Shown here piece by piece: positions 10,514 through 19,738 of a stretch of DNA of 64,000 nt. The translations under genes and the position numbers were made by a program. The notes under the pieces are model-generated. The model did no database searches and was not told the DNA's origin. It saw only the letters and a program-made list of their open reading frames with translations. Numbering within the stretch: position 1 is the first letter of the stretch; every line of letters begins with the position of its first letter. Source of the stretch: Symmachiella dynata (GTDB taxonomy: Bacteria > Planctomycetota > Planctomycetia > Planctomycetales > Planctomycetaceae); assembly GCF_007747995.1 (NCBI RefSeq), contig NZ_CP036276.1:371001-435000 (forward strand), written 5' to 3'.

Positions 10514-11752
10514 TCAGCGGTCGATCTCGCCCATGACGACGTCCAACGATCCCACGATCGATGGGATGTCGGCCAGCAAGCAGCCGCGGCAGAGGTCGGC
10601 GGTCACCGACAGATTGCAGAAGCATGAGCTTTTGGCCCGTGCGCGAAGCGGTGCCGCTTTTCCGTCGCCGACGAGATGAAATCCCATCTGGCCGCGGGGG
10701 CATTCCGTTTCCAAGTAGCATTCGGCCGAGGGGAGTTTGGTGTTCAACTTGAACGGCACGCGGTACTCGCCGGCAGCTGTGGGGTATTTTGCCATCGCTT
10801 GGCGAACCAGGCCGATCGATTGCACAACTTCCATCATCCGCACATAAAAACGGCACCAGTTGTCACCCAGGACCGCTTCGGGCGGCGCTTTTGCAAAGGG
10901 AGCAACCGGGATCTCGTACTCGTAACCTTCATACATGCGGGTGTAGATGCTTTCGCCGTCGCGACGCAGGTCGTGATCAACACCACTGCCCCGCAGCACC
11001 GGTCCGGTACAGCCGTAGCTAATGGCGTCTTCACGCGACAGTTCGCCGATGGCAGCGGTCCGCTTGATGAAGATGGAGTTTTCAGTCAGCAGCGTGTGGT
11101 ACTCGAGAATCCGCGGCTCCAGCCAATCCAGGAACATTTCGGTTGCCTCCATCCAGGAGACATGTTCGTGCGGATCACGACCGGTCAAGGAAGCGAGTCC
11201 GGGCGGAATGTTGATCGATGCCGGCAGGTCATGCGTGGCGCCGCCGACGGTGATGTAGCTGTAGGTCAGCCGCGCACCGCAGACTTCTTCGAACAGATCG
11301 AGGATGATTTCGCGTTCGCGAAACGCGTAGAGGAACGGGCTGAAGCTGCCCAGGTCCAGCCCATAGGCACCCATGCCGACCAAGTGGCTGGCGATGCGTC
11401 CCAATTCGGCAATCATCACCCGCAGGGTCATTGCCTTTTCCGGGACTTCCATGCCGATGAGTTTTTCGGTGGCCAGCGCGAATCCCAGATTCATATTCAT
11501 ACCGGCCAGATAGTCCATCCGGTCGGTGTAGGGAATCCATTGTGGGGGAGACAGGTTCTCGCCAATTTTTTCCGCGCAACGATGCAGGTAGCCGATGTGC
11601 GGCGTGACTTCGTGCACGACTTCGCCGTCGGTCCGCAATAACAATCGCAACACGCCGTGGGTACTGGGGTGTTGCGGCCCCATATTGACCAACATCTCGT
11701 CGGTACGGACGTCGAACTCAATGACCCGGGGATCTTCTACTTGAATGCTCAT
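10514..11752 (-). CDS. nuoD: NADH-quinone oxidoreductase subunit D (49 kDa)
   Basis: 412 residues, standard length for NuoD of respiratory complex I; it lines the quinone-binding cavity in the peripheral arm. Diagnostic motifs: NMGPQHPSTHGVLRLLL, HIGYLHRCAEKI with the quinone-site histidine, YTDRMDYLAGM, TLRVMIAELGRIASHLVG, TGPVLRGSGVDHDLRRD, and the C-terminal LADIPSIVGSLDVVMGEIDR. It is the last gene of the nuoA-nuoC-nuoD run on the minus strand, 117 bases after nuoC. That gap holds a decayed repeat copy, so part of it is non-functional spacer. The ATG at 11752 gives the usual NuoD start. Confidence 0.97.
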   Translation of the reverse strand: MSIQVEDPRVIEFDVRTDEMLVNMGPQHPSTHGVLRLLLRTDGEVVHEVTPHIGYLHRCAEKIGENLSPPQWIPYTDRMDYLAGMNMNLGFALATEKLIGMEVPEKAMTLRVMIAELGRIASHLVGMGAYGLDLGSFSPFLYAFREREIILDLFEEVCGARLTYSYITVGGATHDLPASINIPPGLASLTGRDPHEHVSWMEATEMFLDWLEPRILEYHTLLTENSIFIKRTAAIGELSREDAISYGCTGPVLRGSGVDHDLRRDGESIYTRMYEGYEYEIPVAPFAKAPPEAVLGDNWCRFYVRMMEVVQSIGLVRQAMAKYPTAAGEYRVPFKLNTKLPSAECYLETECPRGQMGFHLVGDGKAAPLRARAKSSCFCNLSVTADLCRGCLLADIPSIVGSLDVVMGEIDR

Positions 11753-11836
11753 CGCGGTCTCGCGGTGCTGTGTTGTCGTTTGAATTTAGTCCGTGCCGCC
11801 GGCAGTTGCTCACGGAGTTCGTATGTCATCTTGGCA

Positions 11837-11860
11837 AGAGCGAGGCTCCCGCTAAGCCGC
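11837..11860. repeat. Decayed half-copy of the AGGCTCC...GCCGC repeat
   Basis: AGAGCGAGGCTCCCGCTAAG through 11860 resembles one arm of the inverted repeat at 37601-37719 (same GCGAGGCTCC core and AGCCGC end). It lies in the gap between nuoC and nuoD. The match is by eye and imperfect. Confidence 0.45.
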
Positions 11861-11869
11861 TGGCGAGGA

Positions 11870-12397
11870 TTAGTTGCGAACGCCGTGGTACTCGAGCGGA
11901 AAGTCGTAATCTTTGCGTAACGCATGACCGACCCAATCTTCCGGGCAGAGAATTCGCCGCAAATTTGGGTGTCCAGCGAAGTGGATGCCCATCAGGTCGT
12001 AGGCTTCTCGTTCGTGCCAATCGGCGATGCCCCACACGCCAGTTACCGAGGGTACTTCCGGCAATTGTCCTTGCTGGTCGTTTTGCCAACGGGGGAGTTT
12101 GACTTTGACCGTCAAAAAATGCTTGTGCGTGTAGCTGTATAAATGGTAGACGACTTCCAAGTGCGGCTCGTGTTCGAACTTGGCCGCCTTCTTTTCGTCC
12201 GGTTCAAAGTAGTCGACGGCGCTCAGATTGTTCAGCCCATCGAATCGCAAGTCGCTTGCGTCTCGCAGATAGGTGGTGACTTCCACAATCGCGTCCGAGG
12301 CGACTTCAATCCAGGGGTCGAGAGCGTCGGCGTCGACGGCGATGATTTTGTCGCCAAATTTCTCAACAAGTTGCTTATGAATTTCTGTGGCATTCAT
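11870..12397 (-). CDS. nuoC: NADH-quinone oxidoreductase subunit C (30 kDa)
   Basis: 175 residues; stand-alone NuoC, part of the peripheral arm of complex I. The family signature is in the C-terminal part: [19 protein letters not shown], then [19 protein letters not shown] and DFPLEYHG. The N-terminal half is the usual less-conserved alpha/beta portion. The ATG at 12397 is preferred ([17 protein letters not shown]); a TTG at 12439 is also in frame and would leave only 15 bases after nuoA. In most bacteria nuoB lies between nuoA and nuoC; here it does not. Confidence 0.95.
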   Translation of the reverse strand: MNATEIHKQLVEKFGDKIIAVDADALDPWIEVASDAIVEVTTYLRDASDLRFDGLNNLSAVDYFEPDEKKAAKFEHEPHLEVVYHLYSYTHKHFLTVKVKLPRWQNDQQGQLPEVPSVTGVWGIADWHEREAYDLMGIHFAGHPNLRRILCPEDWVGHALRKDYDFPLEYHGVRN

Positions 12398-12454
12398 CGT
12401 GGCGGGTTGCCTGATCAAGAAGGGAATTCGCAAAGACAATCGAGAGACGCGGGG

Positions 12455-13024
12455 CTACGCGACAGGTGCGGGTTCACGTTGCTCGATGGGGAGTGGCGCG
12501 GGAACCGGCGGGCCGTCCTGCTTGGCCTTTTCTTGAATTTCTTGTGCCACGGCCCGGACCCAATCCAAGTCACCCCGTTTCCAGACGTAGGCAAAACCGA
12601 CAAGCAGCACGGAGAAGAAGACGAGAATGTCTCCGACGCCCAACAAGCCGATGTCCATGGCGGTTTGCCGGGAAATTTCATGCGTCGCGGCGGTTGCGGG
12701 TTGATCGAGCAGCTTGGCGCTCAGTTCGGCGCGGTGATCGAGTTGTGCATCGGCCAGCTGCATGGAGCCGCCGAAGATCATCGCCCAGGGAAAGAAGAAG
12801 GCGACTTCGACGTCGAAGATAATAAACAGCAATGCGACCACGTAAAATCTTAGGTCAAACTGAATATAGCTGGTGCCGATGGTCGGTTCGCCGCACTCGT
12901 AGACGGAGATTTTTTCATCCGTCGGCTTATTGGGACGAACCAAAAGGCCGATCAGCAACGGAGCTAAAAGAAAAATCACGCCGACCAGCGAGAACATCAA
13001 AAAGTGTCCGACCAAATCCGTCAT
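12455..13024 (-). CDS. nuoA: NADH-quinone oxidoreductase subunit A, extended form
   Basis: 189 residues, clearly longer than the usual 120-145 for NuoA, a small membrane subunit at the junction of the two arms of complex I. The core is clear: N-terminal transmembrane helix, the conserved loop KISVYECGEPTIGTSYIQFD, LRFYVVALLFIIFDVEVAFFFPWA as helix 2, and a last helix near GDILVFFSVLLVGFAYVWKRG. Between helices 2 and 3 there is an insertion of roughly 40 residues (SMQLADAQLDHRAELSAKL and on), and a Pro-rich C-terminal tail. The extra material is in frame and uninterrupted, so I read it as lineage-specific. It starts the A-C-D run, with nuoI upstream beyond the DUF2203 gene. Confidence 0.94.
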   Translation of the reverse strand: MTDLVGHFLMFSLVGVIFLLAPLLIGLLVRPNKPTDEKISVYECGEPTIGTSYIQFDLRFYVVALLFIIFDVEVAFFFPWAMIFGGSMQLADAQLDHRAELSAKLLDQPATAATHEISRQTAMDIGLLGVGDILVFFSVLLVGFAYVWKRGDLDWVRAVAQEIQEKAKQDGPPVPAPLPIEQREPAPVA

Positions 13025-13132
13025 TGTCTTGCGATTGCCTTATTACGTATCCAGGGAGTCGGTGCACCGTTACCGAGTCGTTATTTTACTGAGTCGTTAT
13101 TTCTTACCGCTTGCTAAATTCGAGCGGATGTT

Positions 13133-13615
13133 TCATTCGCTCGCGTCGTGCGTATCCAGCGGCTTCTCGCTTGTCAGCGAGTCTTCTAGAAGTGAGTGAC
13201 GTCCGGAGAATCCGGCGTCCACTTCGTGCCAGTACGCGAGTTCTTCCTCACCCAGATGCCAGCACAGGTAAACCACCCGGCCGTCCATCATGTGTGGAAA
13301 ATCGACGAGACCACGCTCGAAGTCTTTGAATTCAACGCCAAGTTCCTGCAGTTCGTCGACGTACTCCTGCAACTTTTCTTCATCGCGGCGCAGTTCTTGT
13401 TCGATCTGCTCAACTTCCTCACGATAAGGATTGTCGGCGTCGCTCTCTTGTGACCGTTTGACCTGCGAGTGATGCAGATGCTTCAACCGATCTTGACGTT
13501 CTCGAACGTCCTTCGCCTGACGCACGATGTCGCCGACGATCGCGCGAACTAACGGTAGGGTTTTGCGGGCCTCTTCCACCGTGAAGAGCTTCCCATCGAA
13601 TGTTGTGGAATCCAT
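13133..13615 (-). CDS. DUF2203-family protein
   Basis: 160 residues. N-terminal [21 protein letters not shown] and C-terminal [29 protein letters not shown] match the DUF2203 family, whose function is unknown. The middle (about residues 30-95) is a highly charged helical coiled coil. It is predicted soluble. It sits between nuoI and nuoA on the same strand, with spacers of 186 and 108 bases, so co-transcription is possible but a role in complex I is not indicated by the sequence. The ATG at 13615 gives the family start. Confidence 0.87.
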   Translation of the reverse strand: MDSTTFDGKLFTVEEARKTLPLVRAIVGDIVRQAKDVRERQDRLKHLHHSQVKRSQESDADNPYREEVEQIEQELRRDEEKLQEYVDELQELGVEFKDFERGLVDFPHMMDGRVVYLCWHLGEEELAYWHEVDAGFSGRHSLLEDSLTSEKPLDTHDASE

Positions 13616-13801
13616 GGTGAGGCCAATTGTATGAAATAGGCTGCTGTGACGGACATGCAGGTCGTCCTACGAAAAGCATGCTCGTTCTTGGCAGCGGTTT
13701 TAGTGATGAGCTTCAAAACCTGAAAGCCATCGTTGTTTCTGTGTCGCGATTCCGTCGTGTGGGTTTTGAAAGGAAAGTGATAACGCGTATCTCGCAAATG
13801 A

Positions 13802-14347
13802 CTATGATTCCGCCGGTTCAAACGGACTTGGTTCGCCTTTGACCCAGACTGGTTCGGAGAGCACTTTGGATTCCGCGACAGCCGTAGGATTGAGCGTAGT
13901 TTGTCCCCATGCGACTTCCAATGGCAACTTGGAATAATCCACCACGCAACCGTCGCGGCCGTAACTGCTCAAGTCGTGGTTCGACCCCATGAAGATACAA
14001 TCGACCGGACAAGGTTCGACACACAATGCACAAAACATGCATTTGGTGTAGTCAATCGTATAACCTTCGATCCGAAAACCTTTGCCGACAGGGCTTTTAA
14101 CTTTATCGATATAAATGCAATCCACCGGACAGGCAGCGGCGCATTTGTCGCAGCCGATGCAGGTTGTCAGGTCGAAGCGGTGAAATCCGCGATACCGCGC
14201 TTTGACGGGAACCGGGACTTCGGGGTATTCGTAAACTTGCGTAAAGGCTCGACGGCCGTAGGTTTTACGCATCGTGCGCATCGTGACCCACATCCCGCTG
14301 ACTACGGTTGAAACCGCCACCCAGATATTCCGAAACCATTCACGCAT
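13802..14347 (-). CDS. nuoI: NADH-quinone oxidoreductase subunit I (2x[4Fe-4S])
   Basis: 181 residues, ferredoxin-like NuoI that passes electrons through clusters N6a and N6b in complex I. The two binding motifs are [16 protein letters not shown] and [16 protein letters not shown]. The N-terminal part has an amphipathic helix ([20 protein letters not shown]) expected to lie on the membrane, and RYRGFHRFD precedes the first motif. The frame is open upstream to 14425, but the ATG at 14347 is chosen because GGAG lies about 7 bases before it. The gene is detached from nuoA-C-D by the DUF2203 gene. Confidence 0.95.
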   Translation of the reverse strand: MREWFRNIWVAVSTVVSGMWVTMRTMRKTYGRRAFTQVYEYPEVPVPVKARYRGFHRFDLTTCIGCDKCAAACPVDCIYIDKVKSPVGKGFRIEGYTIDYTKCMFCALCVEPCPVDCIFMGSNHDLSSYGRDGCVVDYSKLPLEVAWGQTTLNPTAVAESKVLSEPVWVKGEPSPFEPAES

Positions 14348-14647
14348 CACAAACTCCGATTTACCATCACTTCCCCGCCCGTTTGGCTTGTGGGGAAGTT
14401 GCCAACTGTCCAATCTGATAACCAACTCGCTGCTAACGACTCACAACTCAGGTGAAAGTCGTTCACCTTGAATTATATGACGTGAAGGTCCCGCTGCAAG
14501 TCACATGCGCCGCTTCTCATTTCCGGGAATACCCGTGCCCGTTGCTGAACGGCTTGGCTGGCGGCACTGTTCGCCCTATTTGTGGCTTGGTGCTCGCGCT
14601 CGGCATAAAATTCTAGAATTCCCGCCAAATGACTCAATTTTTGGACG

Positions 14648-15667
14648 TCAAATCGCATTGGTCATGGCGACCAGTTTCGCCAAAACCAATTCCGCAGCGC
14701 GAGAGTCGATCGCCTCTGCTGCTGTTGTGGCGGCTTCCAGGGGATCCTCGGTTTTGCCGACAGCCAGCAATGCCGCGGCGGCGTTGGCAATGACCACATC
14801 TCGATGCGGTCCAGGTTCTGCGGCAAAAATCGCCTGAATCACCTGGGCGCTCTCCTCAGCGGATTCCACACGCAGGTCGTCCGCTGAACATTCGTCTACG
14901 CCAAACGACGCGGCTGTCCATTCGTGCTGCGATATCTCTTCGCCACGCACTTCCCAGGCCAGGGTAGTACCCCACAGGCTGACTTCGTCCAATTCGTTAT
15001 TGCCACAAACCACCAGTGCCCGCGAGCGTTTTAGTTGGGCAACGGCTGCTGCCAGGATCTCAGCGGTCGCGTTGCGACTGGCCCCCAGCAGTTGAAATTC
15101 AGCGCGAGCCGGATTGGTTAGCGGTCCTAGCAGATTGAAAATCGTAGGAAACCCCAAGGTCCGGCGGATTGGCGCCGCATGTTTCATGGCTCCGTGCATC
15201 AACGGGGCGAAGCAAAACCCGATGCCGATTTCATCCAGGCATTGTGTGACGGTCGCCACGGGAACGTCGACTTTTACGCCCAAAGCTTCTAAGACGTCTG
15301 CCGAACCGCTCGAACTGGACACACTGCGATTGCCGTGCTTGGCGACCGGGATGCCCAGTGCCGCAGCGACGATCGCCGTGGCGGTGCTGATATTAAAGGT
15401 GTGTAGCTTGTCGCCCCCGGTCCCGCATGTGTCCAGCAAACCCGTTTTATCGCTGGTCACCGATACGGCACGTTCCTGCATCGCCTGAGCCGCGCCGACG
15501 ATTTCACCTACGGCTTCGCCCTTCATCCGTAAGGCCGTCAGTAGCGAGGCGATCTCAGCGGCCGTCCATTGGCCGTCCATAATGCCGCCCACACAGTCCC
15601 GCATTTCTTGGGCGGAAAGGTCCAGGCGCTGCAAAAGTTTTACGATTGCGTCGGTGAAATTGCTCAT
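14648..15667 (-). CDS. trpD: Anthranilate phosphoribosyltransferase
   Basis: 339 residues, normal length. Catalyses transfer of phosphoribose from PRPP to anthranilate in tryptophan synthesis. Motifs: LLDTCGTGGDKLHTFNIST (PRPP loop), KHGNRSVSSSSGSADVLEALG, the substrate-binding segment FAPLMHGAMKH, RTLGFPTIFNLLGPLTNPA and the metal site ELDEVS. It is the first gene of the minus-strand block 15.7-10.5 kb; no other trp gene is in the window, so the pathway genes are scattered, as is common in planctomycetes. The ATG at 15667 gives a standard N-terminus (SNFTDAIVKLLQRLDLSAQEM). Confidence 0.96.
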   Translation of the reverse strand: MSNFTDAIVKLLQRLDLSAQEMRDCVGGIMDGQWTAAEIASLLTALRMKGEAVGEIVGAAQAMQERAVSVTSDKTGLLDTCGTGGDKLHTFNISTATAIVAAALGIPVAKHGNRSVSSSSGSADVLEALGVKVDVPVATVTQCLDEIGIGFCFAPLMHGAMKHAAPIRRTLGFPTIFNLLGPLTNPARAEFQLLGASRNATAEILAAAVAQLKRSRALVVCGNNELDEVSLWGTTLAWEVRGEEISQHEWTAASFGVDECSADDLRVESAEESAQVIQAIFAAEPGPHRDVVIANAAAALLAVGKTEDPLEAATTAAEAIDSRAAELVLAKLVAMTNAI

Positions 15668-15923
15668 GGAAGATGGCTCATCGAAAAATCCAAACCCCTA
15701 ACAAATCGATCGGCCATCGCGCGAACTTGCGCCATTGATGGGCGGCATTTGATTCCTCAACACACCATAACAAAAAACGCATCCCAGGCCGAGTTGCCAA
15801 TGCGGTGATTCTGGGTTGCGCAGAGCGCGCATTCGCAATTGACCTAATTCCGGGAGAGTCATAGAATGCGCAACGTTCTGCCACAAAAAGTGTTACGAGC
15901 GATCGCAACTCAGGAGTTTTCTC

Positions 15924-16877
15924 TTGCCTCGAAAGCTGATCATTGACGTCGACCCAGGAATTGGCGATGCCGTAGCCGTCATTGCGGCTCTGTGCGACCC
16001 CGAACTTGATGTCGTCGCCCTCACCGCGACTGCGGGTTGCGTCCCGGCCGACGTTGCCACTCGCAATCTGCAAACCATTGTCGAACAAATCGACCCCGAC
16101 AAACGGCCCCGTATGGGAGCCGCTGCCGAAAGCGGGGCCAAACCGACCGCCGACAAGGCACAAGCGATTAGTGAGATCGCCAAGCTGCATGGCCCGTCCG
16201 GCTTGGGTGACCGCCAAATCGAAGTCGCCGACCTGCATCATCGGCATGATTCGGCCAAATTGATGACCGACCTCGTGCGGGCCAGTCCCAATGAGTGCAC
16301 ACTGCTGACCCTGGGCCCGCTGACTAATGTTGAAGTTGCCTGCGAACGTTGCCCCGACTTTTTGAATTTGTTGGGTGACCTCGTCTGTCTGGGCGGATCG
16401 GTGGCCGTCGGCGGCGATGCGAATGCCGCGGCTGAGTTCAACATGTTCTACGACCCCACCGCTGCGCGCAACGTTCTCAATAGCCCCGCCACCAAAACCA
16501 TTGTGCCGTTGGACGTCAGTAACCAAGTTGTGATGACGTTCGAGGAATTCAACCGGTTGGGTCTGGAACCGGAGTCTGCGCAGCAAGCGTTTTTACACGA
16601 AACGCTCGCCTACTATTTGCGGTCCCACCATGAGCACTTAGGCTTGGAGGGAATTCAACTCCGCGAATTGGCCGCACTGGCATTCATCACGCATCCCCGG
16701 TTTTTCGAGACACAGCGGATGGTGATCGACGTCGAGACGCGCGGCGAATTGACCCGCGGCATGACGGTCTTCGACCGCCGCGCGACCGAGCAATGGCAGA
16801 CCAACATCGACGTCGTGATAGATGTTGATGTCCGCGGCGTGTTGGATTACTTGACCGACATGTTGAAATGTGTGTGA
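15924..16877 (+). CDS. Inosine/uridine-preferring nucleoside hydrolase family protein
   Basis: 317 residues of the nucleoside hydrolase superfamily, which splits the N-glycosidic bond of nucleosides using a calcium-bound aspartate cluster. The N-terminal cluster reads DVDPGIGD (8-15) against the canonical D-x-D-P-G-x-D-D, so the position of the first of the two terminal aspartates is Gly14. The other conserved blocks are present: LLTLGPLTNVEVA, GGSVAVGGDANAAAEFNMFYDPTAA and VPLDVSNQV. Activity is therefore plausible but altered metal binding is possible. The start is a TTG at 15924, supported by AGGAG 7 bases upstream; no ATG gives the family N-terminus. Divergent from trpD. Confidence 0.88.
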   Translation: MPRKLIIDVDPGIGDAVAVIAALCDPELDVVALTATAGCVPADVATRNLQTIVEQIDPDKRPRMGAAAESGAKPTADKAQAISEIAKLHGPSGLGDRQIEVADLHHRHDSAKLMTDLVRASPNECTLLTLGPLTNVEVACERCPDFLNLLGDLVCLGGSVAVGGDANAAAEFNMFYDPTAARNVLNSPATKTIVPLDVSNQVVMTFEEFNRLGLEPESAQQAFLHETLAYYLRSHHEHLGLEGIQLRELAALAFITHPRFFETQRMVIDVETRGELTRGMTVFDRRATEQWQTNIDVVIDVDVRGVLDYLTDMLKCV

Positions 16878-16988
16878 CGGCCAGCCGCCGACGCTCCCCT
16901 CTCAAAGTCTAGCGAGACCGTTGCTATGCAGCCTCGGTTGGGATAGTTTGCAGTGGCAAGAAACTCCATTGCAGTTCACCCCATTGAG

Positions 16989-17009
16989 CAACCTCACTTC
17001 TTGAGGTTG
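16989..17009. other. Short perfect hairpin in leader of the glycosidase-like gene
   Basis: CAACCTCA (16989-16996) pairs exactly with TGAGGTTG (17002-17009) over a 5-base loop, 28 bases before the start of the next gene. There is no T-run. It may be a leader structure; function unknown. Confidence 0.4.
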
Positions 17010-17037
17010 TCCTCGCATTTCATCGGAAGGGGCGGTC

Positions 17038-19536
17038 ATGCTCACCATGCGGTCAATTCTTACGTTGATTTCAGTTGTCCTGCTGACCACCATGTCGACC
17101 AGCCGCGCGCTGGCGGCGGATTGGATTGATCTCTCGAAAGCAGAGATCGTCATGCCCGACGACGGCACTGTCGTCAAGACCGCGCGACGTGTGCTCACCG
17201 AAGAAGTCGCCAAGCGGACCGGAATCGAATTGGCCCATGGCACGTCACTTGGCAAAAGCAAGGCGCCGGTCATCGTGCTCTGTCGCGCCGACAAAGCTCC
17301 CGCGGAATTGCGAGAGTTCGTCGCCGCCATGAAAGTGCCCCAGCAGGCGGAAGGTTTTGCCATTGCCGTCAACCAACAGGGCGCGACTCCCATCGTGGTG
17401 CTGGCCGGGTATGACGAACCCGGTGTGCTATTTGCTGTGGGGCGGTTCATGTTGCAGTTGAAGATGAAACCCCAAACCATCGAGTTTCCCGCTGACTACC
17501 GGATTGCGACCGCACCGCGCTACCCACATCGAGGACATCAAATCGGTTTTCGCAACCTGGCCCATTGTTATGATGCTTGGACGGCTGAGACTTATGAACA
17601 ATACATGCGAGAATTGGCGGTGTTCGGTGCCAATGCGTTCGAAACGACATCGTTTTCGCTCGAAGGGCTTGATGGTCCGCATGCCAAATTGACTGGCCCA
17701 GAGATGGCCGCAGCATGGTCGCGGATTTGTCAGGAATACGGTTTCGATTTCTGGCTGTTTGGGTCGGCAATGGGCGGTGCGGGGAAATCCGAAGCCCAAG
17801 AGTTGGCCGCGATTGAATCGCAATTGGAACGACTCCGTGTGATTCCCCACCTGGATCATATCTATCTCACCGGCGGCGACGGCGGGAGTTCTCACCGGCG
17901 TCCCGACTTAATGTTCCAGCAGACGGGCCGGTTCGCCGAGCAGGCACGCAAAATCCATCCGGGACTTGGTGTGTGGGTTTCCAATCAAGGGTTCGGGCCT
18001 GAATTGAATAATTGGTTTTTCGATTACCTACAGCAACAGCAGCCGGAGTGGGTGACAGGGGTGGTCTACGGCGCATGGTCGCGGATTCTGCTTGACGAAC
18101 AACGCGCACGGGTGCCGTCGCGTTATCCAATCCGCCGTTATGCAGACATTGGTCATTGCCTGCGTGCCCAATACCCGGTGCCGGGCTGGGACCGCGCCCT
18201 GGCACAGACGCTCGGCCGCGAGCCATTTGCCCCCCGGCCCAAAGGGCATGCCCGGATTCACAACCTGTTTGATGAATACGCCGATGGTTTCGTGACTTAT
18301 TCCGATGGTGTTGGCGATGACATCAACAAATTCACCTGGACGGCATTGGGCTGGGACCCGGATCGCGACGTGAATGAGATCATGCTCGACTATTCCCGCT
18401 TCTTTTTTGGTTGGGATATCGCCGAACAGGTGCGGGATGGTCTGTTCATGTTGGAAGAGAATTTTTCCGGTTCGCTGGCGGACAATGACGGCGTTGAAAA
18501 AACTTTCGCCCTTTGGAAATCCCTGGAAGACAATGCGGACGACGCGTTGCTGGCCAACTGGCGTTTTCAGGAATGCCTGTTGCGGGCCTACTATGACCAA
18601 TACACGCGATTGCGACTGATCAAGGCAAACGAGAGTGAGACGCGGGCTCTCGCTGCGTTGCGAAAGGCTCCGCAGATCGGTGTTGAGCCGGCGATCAAAA
18701 AGGCACGCGCGATCTTGGCCGAGTCGGACCAAGATGCGACGACCGACGCGCTCAGAACGCGGATCGTCGAACTGGGCCAACAGCTTTTTGAAAGTATCGG
18801 CGCGCAGCTGGACGTCGAGAACTACCAGGCCAGGAATGCGGAACGGGGGGCGGTGCTGGATTTTCTCGACACACCCCTGAACGACAAACTATGGATCGAG
18901 GACGAACTCGACGCAATTCTTGCCGGCCGGTTCACAGCAACCATGCCTGAGGAACCGGGACAGGGGGATGTGCGCCTCGCACGTCTGGCACGCATCACCG
19001 ATTGGGAAGATGCCGGTCCGGGCGGATTCTATGACGACTTGGGCTGCACATGGAAACAACCGCATCTGTTAAAACCAAAATCGCTGTGGGATGATCCGGG
19101 AGGTGTAACGACTCCCCGCGAAGCGCATGCTATGTACAACGCCGAGCACCACAGGCTCTCCTGGCTGGATGTCGAGGAAGCCCTGTTTGCCGCCCCGTTG
19201 ACAATGCATTACGAAAAGCTCGATCCGAAGGCGAATTATCGCATTCGCGTGACCTATCTCGGACGCTACAACGCGACCATCCGCCTCGTCGCCGACGACA
19301 AATATGAAATCCACGGCCCCTACGGCCACACGTTGAAGGGAGCCCGTTATACCGCCGGTTACAGCGACAGTGCAGCCGTGGCTCGGCCAACGGATGACGG
19401 CAAACTCCCGGAGGTCACCCCATTGGAATTCGTGATACCCCGCGAAGCAACGCAGGATGGGGTGCTTGATCTGACCTGGCAACGGATTACTGGTCGCGGA
19501 GCGCAGGTGGCTGAGATCTGGTTGATTAAAGAATGA
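17038..19536 (+). CDS. Large secreted glycoside hydrolase-like protein (GH20/GH67-type fold)
   Basis: 832 residues with a Sec signal (LTLISVVLLTTMSTSRALAA). The first 150 residues (EIVMPDDGTVVKTARRVLTEEVAKR ... GYDEPGVLFAVGRFMLQL) look like the accessory domain found before GH20/GH67 catalytic barrels. From about 160 to 450 there is a likely TIM barrel (RGHQIGFRNLAHCYDAW, YMRELAVFGANAFETTSF, HIYLTGGDGGSS, GVWVSNQGFG, YSDGVGDDINKF). The C-terminal 250 residues hold a helical part and a jelly-roll-like segment. I recognise the fold type but not the substrate, and cannot name the catalytic acids. ATG at 17038 follows GGAAGGGGCG at good spacing. Probably periplasmic polysaccharide or uronic acid processing (inference). 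Confidence 0.7.
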   Translation: MLTMRSILTLISVVLLTTMSTSRALAADWIDLSKAEIVMPDDGTVVKTARRVLTEEVAKRTGIELAHGTSLGKSKAPVIVLCRADKAPAELREFVAAMKVPQQAEGFAIAVNQQGATPIVVLAGYDEPGVLFAVGRFMLQLKMKPQTIEFPADYRIATAPRYPHRGHQIGFRNLAHCYDAWTAETYEQYMRELAVFGANAFETTSFSLEGLDGPHAKLTGPEMAAAWSRICQEYGFDFWLFGSAMGGAGKSEAQELAAIESQLERLRVIPHLDHIYLTGGDGGSSHRRPDLMFQQTGRFAEQARKIHPGLGVWVSNQGFGPELNNWFFDYLQQQQPEWVTGVVYGAWSRILLDEQRARVPSRYPIRRYADIGHCLRAQYPVPGWDRALAQTLGREPFAPRPKGHARIHNLFDEYADGFVTYSDGVGDDINKFTWTALGWDPDRDVNEIMLDYSRFFFGWDIAEQVRDGLFMLEENFSGSLADNDGVEKTFALWKSLEDNADDALLANWRFQECLLRAYYDQYTRLRLIKANESETRALAALRKAPQIGVEPAIKKARAILAESDQDATTDALRTRIVELGQQLFESIGAQLDVENYQARNAERGAVLDFLDTPLNDKLWIEDELDAILAGRFTATMPEEPGQGDVRLARLARITDWEDAGPGGFYDDLGCTWKQPHLLKPKSLWDDPGGVTTPREAHAMYNAEHHRLSWLDVEEALFAAPLTMHYEKLDPKANYRIRVTYLGRYNATIRLVADDKYEIHGPYGHTLKGARYTAGYSDSAAVARPTDDGKLPEVTPLEFVIPREATQDGVLDLTWQRITGRGAQVAEIWLIKE

Positions 19537-19564
19537 TGTGGCGAGTTGGAAAAATTGAACGGTC

Positions 19565-19735
19565 TCACTTCTGTGGGCGTTGTTGCGTTTGCTCTTCCAA
19601 CCACGACACTCCTCCGCGCAGAGCGCCGAACACGTTGCCCCGCCAGCCGTGGCCGCCCGGGTAGGTCTGCAGCTTGACGTCGGCTCCATTCTCACGGAGT
19701 TGTTCCTCTGCGTTGCGGGCCCTGCGATGTTTATT
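19565..19735 (-). pseudogene. Relict 3' end of an alpha/beta-hydrolase (esterase) gene
   Basis: Read on the minus strand, codons before the TGA at 19565-19567 translate to a stretch containing AEEQLRENGADVKLQTYPGG, then HGWRGNVFGALRGGVSWLEE. This is the C-terminal end of a dienelactone-hydrolase/carboxylesterase-like protein, with the catalytic histidine in GGHGWRGN. No start codon or upstream part of the enzyme is present: just beyond 19735 the sequence becomes the 3' end of the unrelated gene at 19739-20563. About 55 codons remain. I read this as a truncated gene left by a deletion or insertion. A frameshifted intact gene is excluded because the missing 5' part is not found nearby in any frame. 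Confidence 0.65.
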
Positions 19736-19738
19736 AGA

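Noticed and set aside
10676..11641. 321-codon plus-strand frame
   Set aside because: Antisense shadow of nuoD; composition is His/Gln rich as expected from reversed codons.
12143..12853. 236-codon plus-strand frame
   Set aside because: Opposite nuoC and nuoA; no ribosome site and no motif.
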